DNA from: Bacilli bacterium
GTDB taxonomy: Bacteria; Bacillota_I; Bacilli_A; RF39; UBA660
Length of the DNA: 24,329 nucleotides
NCBI GenBank assembly: GCA_016297695.1
Contig: JAEDGC010000026.1
Location: 1-24,329, forward strand
Reading direction: 5' to 3'
Part shown: positions 8,695 through 16,433 of the stretch, one piece after another
Numbering within the stretch: position 1 is the stretch's first letter
Layout of the letters: each line of letters starts with the position of its first letter
Notes under the pieces: generated by a model
Database searches by the model: none
Told to the model about the DNA's origin: nothing
What the model saw: the letters and a program-made list of their open reading frames with translations, nothing else
Translations under genes and position numbers: made by a program

Positions 8695-9522
8695 TTATTT
8701 ATTTTCTATTTTTAATTGTTTTTCTTTTTCTAATTCTTTTAATGATTTTTTAGGAGTTGGTAAGTCTTCTGGCATAGTACCACCATTTTTAGCAATTACT
8801 TCTCTGATATTTTTACCAATATTATAATGTGTTTTATTTGCTTCTTTTTCCCCTTTAATATTATCTTTTTTTAATTTTGCTTCAGTTTGAGTGATTCGAA
8901 ATAAATTAGCTGCCAGTTCTTCACTTCCCATATTATCTAAAATATCTTCTCTATATTTTAATTTTTTTCTTTTAGCAATATCATTTGCTGTTTCTCCGTT
9001 GTATAAACCTCTATATCCCGAATTGTGAAATTTATCAAAATTTTTAACTCCTGCTTTTTTAGCCGCTTGATTAAGTGAGTAGTTACCTTTTTTAGTTAAA
9101 TTTCTTTGATAAAATCTTTTCTCATCTTCGGTTAATAAGCTATACTCTTTTTCATTAATTTCTTGTTTCCTGGTTTGAATTGCAAAATATGTTTGTGCAA
9201 GTGCAATCACTTCTTTTCTACTATCACCATTTTGTGCAATGAGATAACACGCATATCTGGACAATTTATAATCCTTTTGACATCTATTTGCTCCTGAACC
9301 AATACTAACCATTTTGTCGGCGCCGACAAAATGGTCTTCAATAATAAAATTACTATTTATACATGCCTCTTTAGCTTTATTTATTACACCTTCAAACTTT
9401 CTCCATTCTTTATAATCTAAAACTTTTTGCAATTCTCTTGCTAGCCAATATTCATTGCCATATTCATCAATATGTTTTATACTTTCAAAAATTTTTTCAT
9501 TATATTCTTCTATATTATTCAT
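8695..9522 (-). CDS. dinD: DNA-damage-inducible protein D
   Basis: About 275 residues, matching E. coli DinD (274). It has the N-terminal BRO-like DinD domain with YWLARELQKVLDYKEWRKFE, then MVSIGSGANR and DYKLSRYACYLIAQNGDSRK, which is the most conserved block of the family. The C-terminal half has TKKGNYSLNQAAKKAGV and IGKNIREVIAKNGGTMPEDL. E. coli DinD has been reported to inhibit RecA strand exchange; the role here is inferred. ATG 9522 follows GGGAGG at 7 nt; the upstream ATG 9552 falls inside the LexA box and is rejected. It is a single-gene unit with its own SOS promoter and terminator, set between the polysaccharide locus and a housekeeping operon. An unusual GC-rich palindrome encodes residues 63-72. 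Confidence 0.93.
   Translation of the reverse strand: MNNIEEYNEKIFESIKHIDEYGNEYWLARELQKVLDYKEWRKFEGVINKAKEACINSNFIIEDHFVGADKMVSIGSGANRCQKDYKLSRYACYLIAQNGDSRKEVIALAQTYFAIQTRKQEINEKEYSLLTEDEKRFYQRNLTKKGNYSLNQAAKKAGVKNFDKFHNSGYRGLYNGETANDIAKRKKLKYREDILDNMGSEELAANLFRITQTEAKLKKDNIKGEKEANKTHYNIGKNIREVIAKNGGTMPEDLPTPKKSLKELEKEKQLKIENK
9308..9335. repeat. 28-bp perfect palindrome inside dinD
   Basis: All 14 base pairs match around the centre 9321/9322. The core is GTCGGCGCCGAC, flanked by CATTTT/AAAATG. It encodes D63 to V72 of DinD (reading frame HFVGADKM inside it). The GC-rich core stands out against the surrounding A/T-rich sequence. With no spacer it would form a cruciform or a tight mRNA hairpin. 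Confidence 0.9.
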
Positions 9523-9542
9523 TCTTTTCCTCCCTTGAATAT

Positions 9543-9571
9543 ATAATAACAAACATTTGTTCTTGATACAA
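9543..9571 (-). promoter_or_regulatory. SOS-controlled promoter of dinD with LexA/DinR box
   Basis: A LexA box AGAACAAATGTTTG (9563-9550) matches the Bacillus consensus CGAACRNRYGTTYC at 12 of 14 positions. It lies wholly inside the 17-bp spacer between a weak -35 TTGTAT (9571-9566) and -10 TATTAT (9548-9543), which is extended by TG. LexA bound here would block polymerase. Transcription would start near 9536, a few bases before the GGGAGG ribosome binding site. Confidence 0.8.
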
Positions 9572-9583
9572 TATTTTTTTTAT

Positions 9584-9616
9584 AAAAAAAGAAAGAACAT
9601 AATTATTTACTGTTCT
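9584..9616 (-). terminator. Terminator of the ylmC-lspA-rluD-CDF unit
   Basis: On the minus strand AGAACA (9616-9611) pairs with TGTTCT (9599-9594). With a further TAA/TTA and one bulged G, this gives about 9 bp and a 4-nt loop, then TTCTTTTTTT. It starts 5 nt after the stop codon of the cation transporter gene. Confidence 0.65.
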
Positions 9617-9620
9617 AACT

Positions 9621-10484
9621 TCAAAAATTTGTAATATCAAAATTTATAAATTTAATTTTAGGAATATGATTCTTTATATCTTTTTTCACTTTTCTTTCTA
9701 ATTCAATTAGTTTTTTTACTGTTATATTATCATTTTTTAATTGTAAAGATAAATATAAAATATAATAATTTCCATTTTTTATTAATTTATTTTTAAATTC
9801 TGAAATATCAGAATATTTTTTTAATATTTTATTTAAGTTTTCTATTATTTCTTCATTATTATCATTTTCTCCAAGTAAACTATGAATATTTTCAATAATT
9901 ATTGTAAATGCTATTTTAAATATTAATAAAGATATAATCATACTACCTACTACATCTATATATTTTAAATAATATAATTTATCTTGAAACAATAATATAA
10001 AAGAGATAATAAATACAATTATAGTAGAGATTAAATCTGCATTAGATTCTTTGGCTGATGTTAATAATATATTACTTTTAAGTTTTTTACCATTATTAAT
10101 TAACATTCTTACTACAATAAATTTAAGAACAATAATAATTAATAATATTATATATAAATAGTAATTGATTTCTACCTCATGTACACTAAAACTTCTAATA
10201 AATATAAATAAAGCTAATGCAAATAAGGTTATTCCTATAATTAAATTAACAATGTATTCTATCATTCCATATCCAAAAGGATATTTTTTAGTAGCTCTTT
10301 TTTTGCTTAATAAATTAGCCATTTTAGAAATTATATCTGTAATAAAATCTGCAAATGATTGAAATGAATCTGCTATTAATGAGGAAAAATTAAATAGAAG
10401 TCCTGTTAATAATTTTATACATGCAACTATAAAATTTAAAATTAATGATATATTAATAATTAATGTTTCTTTTTTATTGTTCAT
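9621..10484 (-). CDS. Cation diffusion facilitator (CDF) family metal transporter with atypical site residues
   Basis: About 287 residues: six hydrophobic helices then a cytoplasmic C-terminal domain of about 80 residues, the CDF layout. These proteins export divalent metals (Zn, Mn, Fe, Co, Ni) in exchange for protons. The YPFGYGMIEY loop after helix 2 is the family's HPFGYGR.E motif. The metal-site H/D-x-x-x-D of helix 2 reads Q42-x-x-x-D46 (LIADSFQSFADFITD), and that of helix 5 reads E146-x-x-x-D150 (AKESNADLIST). The usual first ligands are therefore changed and the substrate cannot be named. ATG 10484 follows GGTGGA and overlaps rluD by 11 nt; ATG 10496 has a poor ribosome binding site. 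Last gene of its operon. Confidence 0.87.
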   Translation of the reverse strand: MNNKKETLIINISLILNFIVACIKLLTGLLFNFSSLIADSFQSFADFITDIISKMANLLSKKRATKKYPFGYGMIEYIVNLIIGITLFALALFIFIRSFSVHEVEINYYLYIILLIIIVLKFIVVRMLINNGKKLKSNILLTSAKESNADLISTIIVFIISFILLFQDKLYYLKYIDVVGSMIISLLIFKIAFTIIIENIHSLLGENDNNEEIIENLNKILKKYSDISEFKNKLIKNGNYYILYLSLQLKNDNITVKKLIELERKVKKDIKNHIPKIKFINFDITNF

Positions 10485-11385
10485 AAGTTCCACCATTATC
10501 TTCTAAATTATCAATAAAAGTTTGAAAATAATCTGGTAAATCACATTCAAAATGCATTTCTTTTTTGGTAATCGGATGAGTAAATGTAATAGTTTTAGAA
10601 TGAAGAAATTGTCCAAAAGAATCTGCTTTTTTTGTACCATATAATGGATCATTAACTACTGGATATCCAATATATGCCATATGAACTCTAATTTGGTGAG
10701 TTCTTCCTGTTTCTAAATCTAATTTTACTAATGTGTAATCTTTATAACGTCTTAAAACTGTTAAATGAGTAATAGCATTTTTACTATTCTTAGCTGTAAC
10801 ACACATTTTTTTACGATTTTTTTCATCTCTTCCAATCGGAGCATCAATGATTGCTGTATTATGAGGAAAAACGCCCTTTATTAAAGCATAATATTCTCTT
10901 TTTACATCATGTTTTGAAAAATCTTCAGTTAATATTTGATGTGCTTTATTTGATTTTGCAACTAACATTAACCCTGATGTATCTTTGTCTAAACGATGAA
11001 CAATTCCTGGTCTTTCTTCGCCATTTATATCACTTAAATTATTGGTATAATCTAAAAGTCCATTAACTAAAGTATTTGTTTTATTTCCACTTCCAGGATG
11101 AACAACTAAACCACTTGGTTTATTAATTACCATAATATCTTCATCTTCATATACAATATCTAAATCCATTTTAACAGGAATTATATTTGTTTCTTCTTTA
11201 AATCCATCTAAAATACTTATTTCATCATTTTCTTTTACTTTATAACTTGCTTTTTCTTTTTTTCCATTAACAAGTATAAATTCATTATTAATTAATTTAG
11301 TTATCAAACTTCTACTATAATCTGTATTAGTACTTAAAAATTTATCTAATCTTTCATTACTATCATTTACTACTATCTTTTCCAA
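10474..11385 (-). CDS. rluD: RluA/RluD family 23S rRNA pseudouridine synthase
   Basis: A 303-residue enzyme with an N-terminal S4 RNA-binding domain (RLDKFLSTNTDYSRSLITKL, about 12-31) and a pseudouridine synthase domain. The catalytic motif HRLDKDTSGLMLVAK has D133 as nucleophile, and RTHQIRVHM follows further on. By homology with RluD/YlyB it isomerises uridines in large-subunit rRNA. The start is TTG 11385: it has AAAGGAG 9 nt upstream and no other start codon precedes the S4 domain. It overlaps lspA by 23 nt, the same order (lspA-ylyB) as in Bacillus. The family is certain; the exact rRNA target is not. Confidence 0.93.
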   Translation of the reverse strand: MEKIVVNDSNERLDKFLSTNTDYSRSLITKLINNEFILVNGKKEKASYKVKENDEISILDGFKEETNIIPVKMDLDIVYEDEDIMVINKPSGLVVHPGSGNKTNTLVNGLLDYTNNLSDINGEERPGIVHRLDKDTSGLMLVAKSNKAHQILTEDFSKHDVKREYYALIKGVFPHNTAIIDAPIGRDEKNRKKMCVTAKNSKNAITHLTVLRRYKDYTLVKLDLETGRTHQIRVHMAYIGYPVVNDPLYGTKKADSFGQFLHSKTITFTHPITKKEMHFECDLPDYFQTFIDNLEDNGGTYEQ

Positions 11386-11836
11386 CTTTATCTTCTCCTT
11401 TAATAATTGCTATGATTAAAAGAAATACTCCTATAACTACTGCGGTATCTGCTATATTAAATATTGGATAATTATATCCAAATATTTTAAAATCTAAGAA
11501 ATCTCTAACATACCCAAATAACCATCTATCTATTAAATTTCCAATAATTCCCCCTAAAATAAGGCCAAAAGCAATATTGTTTCTTTTATTATTTTTAAAT
11601 AAATACATGAATCTATATATAATAATAATTGCTATTATTGAAAAAATTATTAAAAATGTATTTTTGTTGCTCAAAATACTCCATGCAGCACCATTATTAT
11701 TAATATAGGTTACATTGAAAAATTTTTTTATAACTACAATAGTACTACCAACTTTCATAAAAGCAGCAACAATACTTTTACTAATTTGATCCAAAAATAA
11801 TACAATTGCACATATTAATAAAATTTTTTTATTCAT
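11363..11836 (-). CDS. lspA: Lipoprotein signal peptidase (signal peptidase II)
   Basis: About 157 residues with four membrane helices. It cuts the signal peptide from diacylglyceryl-prolipoproteins. Family motifs are present: LDQISK (D16), NNNGAAWSIL, GGIIGNLIDR, and the two catalytic aspartates in VRDFLDF (D112) and FNIADT (D130). I prefer ATG 11836, which has GGTGA upstream. ATG 11848 lacks a ribosome binding site and would sit at the start point of the promoter seen at 11853-11881. It lies between ylmC and the pseudouridine synthase gene. Confidence 0.95.
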   Translation of the reverse strand: MNKKILLICAIVLFLDQISKSIVAAFMKVGSTIVVIKKFFNVTYINNNGAAWSILSNKNTFLIIFSIIAIIIIYRFMYLFKNNKRNNIAFGLILGGIIGNLIDRWLFGYVRDFLDFKIFGYNYPIFNIADTAVVIGVFLLIIAIIKGEDKVGKDSSK

Positions 11837-11852
11837 TTTATTCACCATTTTA

Positions 11853-11881
11853 ATTATAATATACTAAATTTTATAATTCAA
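11853..11881 (-). promoter_or_regulatory. Possible internal promoter for lspA
   Basis: -35 TTGAAT (11881-11876), 17-bp spacer, -10 TATAAT (11858-11853, perfect). The -35 overlaps the last codons of ylmC. The start point would be near 11846, giving a very short leader that still keeps GGTGA before ATG 11836. A/T richness makes chance matches common. Confidence 0.45.
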
Positions 11882-12092
11882 CCAATATAACATCTTCTCC
11901 TATTTTTACTATTTGATTAAATGTAATATTTACTTCTAAATTTGAAGAAAAAAATCTAAACAATTTTTTTTGTTCTACTACAAAGTAGGAAATTTGTCCT
12001 TTATTATCTATTTCTGCATCTATAATTCTTCCCAATCTTTTTCCATCTTTAATATTAACAACATCTTTTATTTGCAAATCAGCTAATCGCAT
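11871..12092 (-). CDS. ylmC: YlmC/YmxH family PRC-barrel protein
   Basis: About 73 residues from ATG 12092 (GGTGG 7 nt upstream; the GTG codons at 12104 and 12101 are part of that site). MRLADLQIKDVVNIKDGKRL opens the protein, then GRIIDAEID and IVKIGEDVILVEL form a PRC-barrel like YlmC/YmxH of spore-forming Bacillota. In those bacteria the gene has been linked to sporulation, but its biochemistry is unknown and homologues occur in non-spore-formers. It follows the nuclease gene by 26 nt and precedes lspA. Confidence 0.85.
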   Translation of the reverse strand: MRLADLQIKDVVNIKDGKRLGRIIDAEIDNKGQISYFVVEQKKLFRFFSSNLEVNITFNQIVKIGEDVILVEL

Positions 12093-12118
12093 ATAAACCA
12101 CCACTTAATTATATGAAT

Positions 12119-13012
12119 TCATAAGATTACATATTCTTTAGCTAATATCCTCTCATCACTACAATATTCCATAATAAATTTATTATTTTTTCTTATAATA
12201 ATGATTCCAATTGTTTTATCTTGATTTATTGTTTTTAGATTTTTATCTATATAGTTCATATATGTTTGAATCTGTCCTATATGTTCTTTTTTTAATTCTG
12301 TTACTTTTAATTCAATAACCACAAAGCAATTATAAACATAATTAAATAATAGTAAATCAATATAGTTGTATCTATCGCCTAGTTTTATTTTATATTCATT
12401 TTTAATAAAGGTAAAACCTGTTCCTAATTCTTCTAAAAAAGATGGAATATCTTCTAAAATTAAATTTTGTAGTACTTTTTCACTTATAACTTCATAATTG
12501 ACTTTATTTTTAATCAATATTGGTTCCTTAACCATATCTATTACTTCTAAATTATTTTTATCTTCTGTTTTTTGTAATTTTAATTTAGTTTTTTCATCTA
12601 ATCTTTCATATTCTTTATTTTTTATTCTTTCTCTTAACTGTCTATAACTCAAATTTAATTTGACTGAAATATCGATATAATAATTTATTACTTCTATATT
12701 ATCAAAATGTAATAACTCCACACAATGCGACCATGTCAATTGGTCAGGCAGTGCTTGGCTTTTTGAAAATACTAAATAAAATTTTCGCATATTTTTTAAA
12801 TTTGATAATCCATAACCTTTTCCTAATTCTTTGGTTAATTTATTAGAATATTCTTTTATTATTCCTTCACCATAATGTTTACCAGCTTCACTAAGTAATT
12901 TACCAACATTGTAATAAGTTGTTAAATCACTTCTATTCTTAGAATAATCCTTTACTCTCTTAGTTATTTCATTATTTATTAATTCGTTTTTTATTTCATT
13001 GTAATAATTCAT
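12119..13012 (-). CDS. YhcG/DUF1016 family PD-(D/E)XK nuclease-like protein
   Basis: 297 residues in two domains. The N-terminal DUF1016_N part (about 1-150) has TTYYNVGKLLSEAGKHYGEG, YGLSNLKNMRKFYLVF, LTWSHCVELL and LSYRQLRERIKN. The C-terminal PD-(D/E)XK part has GDRYNYIDLLLFN with its aspartate, then FVVIELKVTELKKEHIGQI, in which E-L-K is the E-x-K catalytic pair. YhcG-like proteins are often found with type I restriction-modification or as solitary genes; their DNA target is unknown. ATG 13012 has AAGGAG 9 nt upstream. It sits between the nusA-truB operon terminator and ylmC, so it heads the ylmC-lspA unit, an unusual place that suggests insertion by transfer. No restriction partner is present. 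Confidence 0.88.
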   Translation of the reverse strand: MNYYNEIKNELINNEITKRVKDYSKNRSDLTTYYNVGKLLSEAGKHYGEGIIKEYSNKLTKELGKGYGLSNLKNMRKFYLVFSKSQALPDQLTWSHCVELLHFDNIEVINYYIDISVKLNLSYRQLRERIKNKEYERLDEKTKLKLQKTEDKNNLEVIDMVKEPILIKNKVNYEVISEKVLQNLILEDIPSFLEELGTGFTFIKNEYKIKLGDRYNYIDLLLFNYVYNCFVVIELKVTELKKEHIGQIQTYMNYIDKNLKTINQDKTIGIIIIRKNNKFIMEYCSDERILAKEYVIL

Positions 13013-13082
13013 TAAAATTCTCCTTTTCTTAAAGAGATTATTTTAATTACAAATTTTTAAATATTTTGTCACAATTTGAAAT

Positions 13083-13117
13083 ATAAATAAAAGACATCAT
13101 ATTTTTATGACGTCTTT
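13083..13117 (-). terminator. Terminator of the rimP-truB operon
   Basis: AAAGAC/GTCTTT plus a 5-bp extension with one mismatch (13117-13106 with 13101-13090) and a 4-nt A loop on the minus strand, then TTTTATTTAT. The truB stop codon TAA lies within the hairpin, so the coding sequence runs into the terminator. Confidence 0.65.
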
Positions 13118-13953
13118 AACATAATATAAGGTTTAAAAATATCAAATTCTTTTTGATATATAGCAATGATTTCTCCGCTATATTTTAATATAACTTTGTT
13201 TGAATATATATCATTTAATTGTATTTTTGCACCATTTAAAACTTTTTTTAATTCTTCTTCTTTTAAGTTATAAACTGGATAATTTAGAATTTTTTCAATG
13301 TCAACTAAATTATATTTTTTGTTCTTTACATCTTCAATACTATAAGAATTTATAATATCAAAGCATCCTTGTTTTGTTCTTTTTAGATTATTCATTGTTC
13401 CTACTGTGCCAAGACTTTCACATATATCTTCTATTAGACTTCTAATGTATGTTCCTTTAGATACAGTAGTTTTAAACTCTATGATATCATTTTCAAAATT
13501 TAATAATTCAATATTTTTAACTTCTATTTCCCTTTTAGGAAGTTCAATAATTTCATTATTTCTAGCATATTCATATAATTTTTTTCCATTAATTTTAACT
13601 GCCGAATATTTTGGTACTGTTTGAATGCTTTTTCCTAAAAAAGATTTTAGTACTTTATTGATTTGTTCTTTAGTAATTTCATAATTTTTTTTATCAATAA
13701 TACTTCCAGTAATATCTCCAGTATCTGTTTTTATGCCTAATTTAATTTCTGCAACATATTCTTTGTCATAAGAAGTTATTTCTGAAACTAATTTAGTATA
13801 TCTTCCTATACATATAACTAAAACTCCAGTTGCTAAAGGATCTAAAGTTCCCGTATGTCCTATTTTTTTAGTACTAAATATTTTAGTTAGAATGTTTACA
13901 ACATCTCTACTTGTATAGTTTTTTTCTTTATTTATTACTAAGATACCATTCAT
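13105..13953 (-). CDS. truB: tRNA pseudouridine-55 synthase
   Basis: 282 residues. It makes pseudouridine 55 in the T-loop of tRNAs. MNGILVINKEKNYTSRDVV and IGHTGTLDPLATGVL (catalytic D38) are diagnostic. YDKEYVAEIKLGIKTDTGD and the SKGTYIRSLIEDI strand follow. The C-terminal domain is shorter than a full PUA domain but of a length seen in Bacillota. The ATG overlaps the rbfA stop by 4 nt (ATGA), so translation is coupled. Last gene of the operon. Confidence 0.96.
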   Translation of the reverse strand: MNGILVINKEKNYTSRDVVNILTKIFSTKKIGHTGTLDPLATGVLVICIGRYTKLVSEITSYDKEYVAEIKLGIKTDTGDITGSIIDKKNYEITKEQINKVLKSFLGKSIQTVPKYSAVKINGKKLYEYARNNEIIELPKREIEVKNIELLNFENDIIEFKTTVSKGTYIRSLIEDICESLGTVGTMNNLKRTKQGCFDIINSYSIEDVKNKKYNLVDIEKILNYPVYNLKEEELKKVLNGAKIQLNDIYSNKVILKYSGEIIAIYQKEFDIFKPYIMLKTS

Positions 13954-14300
13954 AAATTTTTATCTTCTTTTAATTCTTTTAAGATACTTTCTATTTTATT
14001 ACCATATTCAATTGATTCATCATACACAAATTTTAATTTTGGAATGATTCTAATATCAATTTTAGATGCCAATTCAGTTCTAATAAACCCTGATGCTTCA
14101 TTTAATTCTTTTTCTAATTCTTCTTTTGAAAGATTGCTTATACTTGTAAAATAAACTTTTGCAAAACTTAAATCATTTGCAACATCACATGCAGTTATTG
14201 TTACATTTTTTAATAATTCATCACGAGACTCATTAGCTATTATTTCACTAATAACTTTTACCATCTCTGATCCAACTTTTTTTGATTTTAAACTTGCCAT
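13950..14300 (-). CDS. rbfA: 30S ribosome-binding factor A
   Basis: 116 residues, one KH-like domain. It binds the immature 30S subunit near the 16S 5' helix and helps its maturation. Motifs: SEMVKVISEIIANE, VTITACDVANDLSFAKVYFT, then SGFIRTELASKIDIRIIPKL and KFVYDESIEYGNKIESIL. ATG 14300 comes 2 nt after the infB stop, with the purine-rich end of infB upstream. Length is typical. Confidence 0.95.
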   Translation of the reverse strand: MASLKSKKVGSEMVKVISEIIANESRDELLKNVTITACDVANDLSFAKVYFTSISNLSKEELEKELNEASGFIRTELASKIDIRIIPKLKFVYDESIEYGNKIESILKELKEDKNL

Positions 14301-14302
14301 AA

Positions 14303-16414
14303 TTATCTTTTAACCTCTACCATTTCATAGTTTTCAAGGATATCTCCTTCTTTAATATCGCTATAGTTTTCTAAAGTAATACCACATTCAAAACCTTTTT
14401 TAACTTCTTTAACGGTGTCTTTTTCTCTTTGAATAGAAGCTATTTTTCCATCATGAATAACAATACCATCTCTAATAACTCTAACACATGCACCATTTTT
14501 CATGATGCCATCAGTAACAGATACTCCAGCAATATTTCCAACTTTAGAGAATTTAAATATTTTTCTTATTTCAGCAGACCCTAAGATTTTTTCTTCAAAT
14601 TCTGGATCTAGCATACCTTTCATTGCTAATTCCATTTCTTCTACTGCTTTATAAATAATTGTATAAAGTCTTATATCAACGTTATACTCTTTTGCTATTT
14701 CTTTTGTAATATTTGAAGGAATTACATTAAAACCAATTATTATGGCATTTGATGCATTTGCAAGTACTACATCGCTTTCAGTTATTGTTCCAATACCAGA
14801 TCTTATAACTTTAATTTTTACTCCTTCAACATCTATTTTTTCTAAAGCATTTTTTACTGCCTCTTCACTACCTCTAACATCTGCTTTTAATACAACATTA
14901 ATTTCTTTTTGACCAGCATTTATTTTAGCAAACAAATCATCTAATGATAATGTTTCTTTTTTATTTTTGTTAGATTTTACTATATCAGCTCTTTTTTCAG
15001 CAACATTTTTTGCTTCTGCTTCGGTTTCAAAAGCCATGAATTTATCTCCTGCAATTGGATTTTCTGATAAACCTGTTATTTCTACTGGTGTTGATGGCCC
15101 AGCTGCAACAATTGATTCCCCACAATCATTTTTCATAGTTCTTACTTTACCAAATGCAGTTCCAACTACTACTGGATCTCCTAATCTTAATGTACCATTT
15201 TGGATTAATATAGAAGCTACTCCTCCAACATTTTTATCAACTCTAGATTCAATTACAGAACCAACAGCATATCTATTAGGATTTGCTCTTAAATTATTCA
15301 TTTCACTTATTAAAGAAATTGTTTCAAGAAGAGTTTCAATACCCTCTCCAGTATGAGCAGAAATATTAACAAATGGATATTTGCCTCCCCATTGTTCAGG
15401 AGTAATTCCTATTTCAGCCATACCTGTCATAATTTTTTCAATATTTGCTTCTGGTTTATCAATCTTATTTACAGCTACTATAATTGGAACATTTGCTGAC
15501 AAAGCATGTTCAACAGCTTCTTTTGTTTGAGGCATAACACCATCATCAGCAGCTACTATTATTATAACTATATCAGTAACGCTTGCACCTCTTGCACGCA
15601 TTTCTGTAAATGCAGCATGTCCTGGTGTATCAATAAATGTTATTTTCTCACCGTTATGATTTACTTGATAAGCACCTATATGTTGAGTAATTCCACCAAA
15701 TTCAGTTTCTGTAACTTTTGATTTACGAATATAATCTAGTAAAGTTGTTTTACCATGGTCAACATGTCCCATAATTGTAACAACTGGAGGTCTTTTTTCA
15801 AGATCTTCTTCTTTGTCGATTATTTCATATTCTTCAAAATTTGCTACATCTTGTGTTTCTTCTCTTTTCAATGTCTTTTGATAATCTAAAGCAAGCAATT
15901 CAGCATTTTCATAATCTATTGCTTGATTTACTGTTACCATTAGTCCTAAACCAATTAATTTTTTTATTAATTCAGAACTTGCAATATTTAACTCTTCTGC
16001 TAATTGACCTACTGTCATACCATCTTTGTACAAAATAATTGTTTCATCAACAGCATTTTTAGATAATTTATCTTTATTTTTATACATTTGTTTTCTTTTA
16101 TTCATGTATTCTTCTTTTGCATTTTGAATACTTGAACGTTTTTTTAATTTTTGTTTAGAATTTGAATCATTTATTGTTTTAATGCTTGAAGATTCCATAA
16201 TATTATCTACTGCTTCATCTATTACATCTTCTTCATCTAATGTTACATCTGCTTCAGTTGAAATTAAGTTCATTGCATAATCTAAGTTTATTACGTCATC
16301 ATCAGTTAACTCATCTGCTGCACTAAATACCTCTATTCCTAGTTCCTCGCATTTTTTTAAAACTTCTGCAACTGTCATATTCATACTTTCTGCATATTCT
16401 TTAACACTCATCAT
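14303..16414 (-). CDS. infB: Translation initiation factor IF-2
   Basis: 703 residues. It delivers fMet-tRNA to the 30S subunit and drives subunit joining. Two IF2_N motifs are present (YAESMNMTVAEVLKKCEELG at 7-26; GMTVGQLAEELNIASSEL at about 132-149). The G domain has GHVDHGKT (216-223), GGITQHIGAY, DTPGH (262-266), NKID (G4) and SAHTGEG (G5). The C-terminal IF2 domains end in GFECGITLENYSDIKEGDIL. The N-terminal extension is short, as usual in Bacillota. ATG 16414 (or 16411) follows AAGGTG. ylxQ, which often lies between ylxR and infB, is absent. Confidence 0.98.
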   Translation of the reverse strand: MMSVKEYAESMNMTVAEVLKKCEELGIEVFSAADELTDDDVINLDYAMNLISTEADVTLDEEDVIDEAVDNIMESSSIKTINDSNSKQKLKKRSSIQNAKEEYMNKRKQMYKNKDKLSKNAVDETIILYKDGMTVGQLAEELNIASSELIKKLIGLGLMVTVNQAIDYENAELLALDYQKTLKREETQDVANFEEYEIIDKEEDLEKRPPVVTIMGHVDHGKTTLLDYIRKSKVTETEFGGITQHIGAYQVNHNGEKITFIDTPGHAAFTEMRARGASVTDIVIIIVAADDGVMPQTKEAVEHALSANVPIIVAVNKIDKPEANIEKIMTGMAEIGITPEQWGGKYPFVNISAHTGEGIETLLETISLISEMNNLRANPNRYAVGSVIESRVDKNVGGVASILIQNGTLRLGDPVVVGTAFGKVRTMKNDCGESIVAAGPSTPVEITGLSENPIAGDKFMAFETEAEAKNVAEKRADIVKSNKNKKETLSLDDLFAKINAGQKEINVVLKADVRGSEEAVKNALEKIDVEGVKIKVIRSGIGTITESDVVLANASNAIIIGFNVIPSNITKEIAKEYNVDIRLYTIIYKAVEEMELAMKGMLDPEFEEKILGSAEIRKIFKFSKVGNIAGVSVTDGIMKNGACVRVIRDGIVIHDGKIASIQREKDTVKEVKKGFECGITLENYSDIKEGDILENYEMVEVKR

Positions 16415-16433
16415 AATGATGCACCTTCTTTCT

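Noticed and set aside
8549..8827. 92-codon plus-strand open frame spanning the dinD end and the polysaccharide promoter
   Set aside because: Low-complexity Phe/Lys-rich translation across a terminator and a promoter of the other strand; no ribosome binding site.
13013..13080. Promoter for the yhcG-like gene (GTGACA-type -35 with TAATTA)
   Set aside because: The -10 match is too poor in A/T-rich sequence to report as a feature, though some promoter is expected here.
13406..13624. Plus-strand open frame opposite truB, and similar short ones opposite wzx, GT4, CDF, rluD and infB
   Set aside because: All lie antisense within well-supported genes and resemble no protein family.
14967..15356. 129-codon open frame on the plus strand opposite infB
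   Set aside because: It is the antisense shadow of the strongly conserved IF-2 GTPase region, with no ribosome binding site or recognisable domain.
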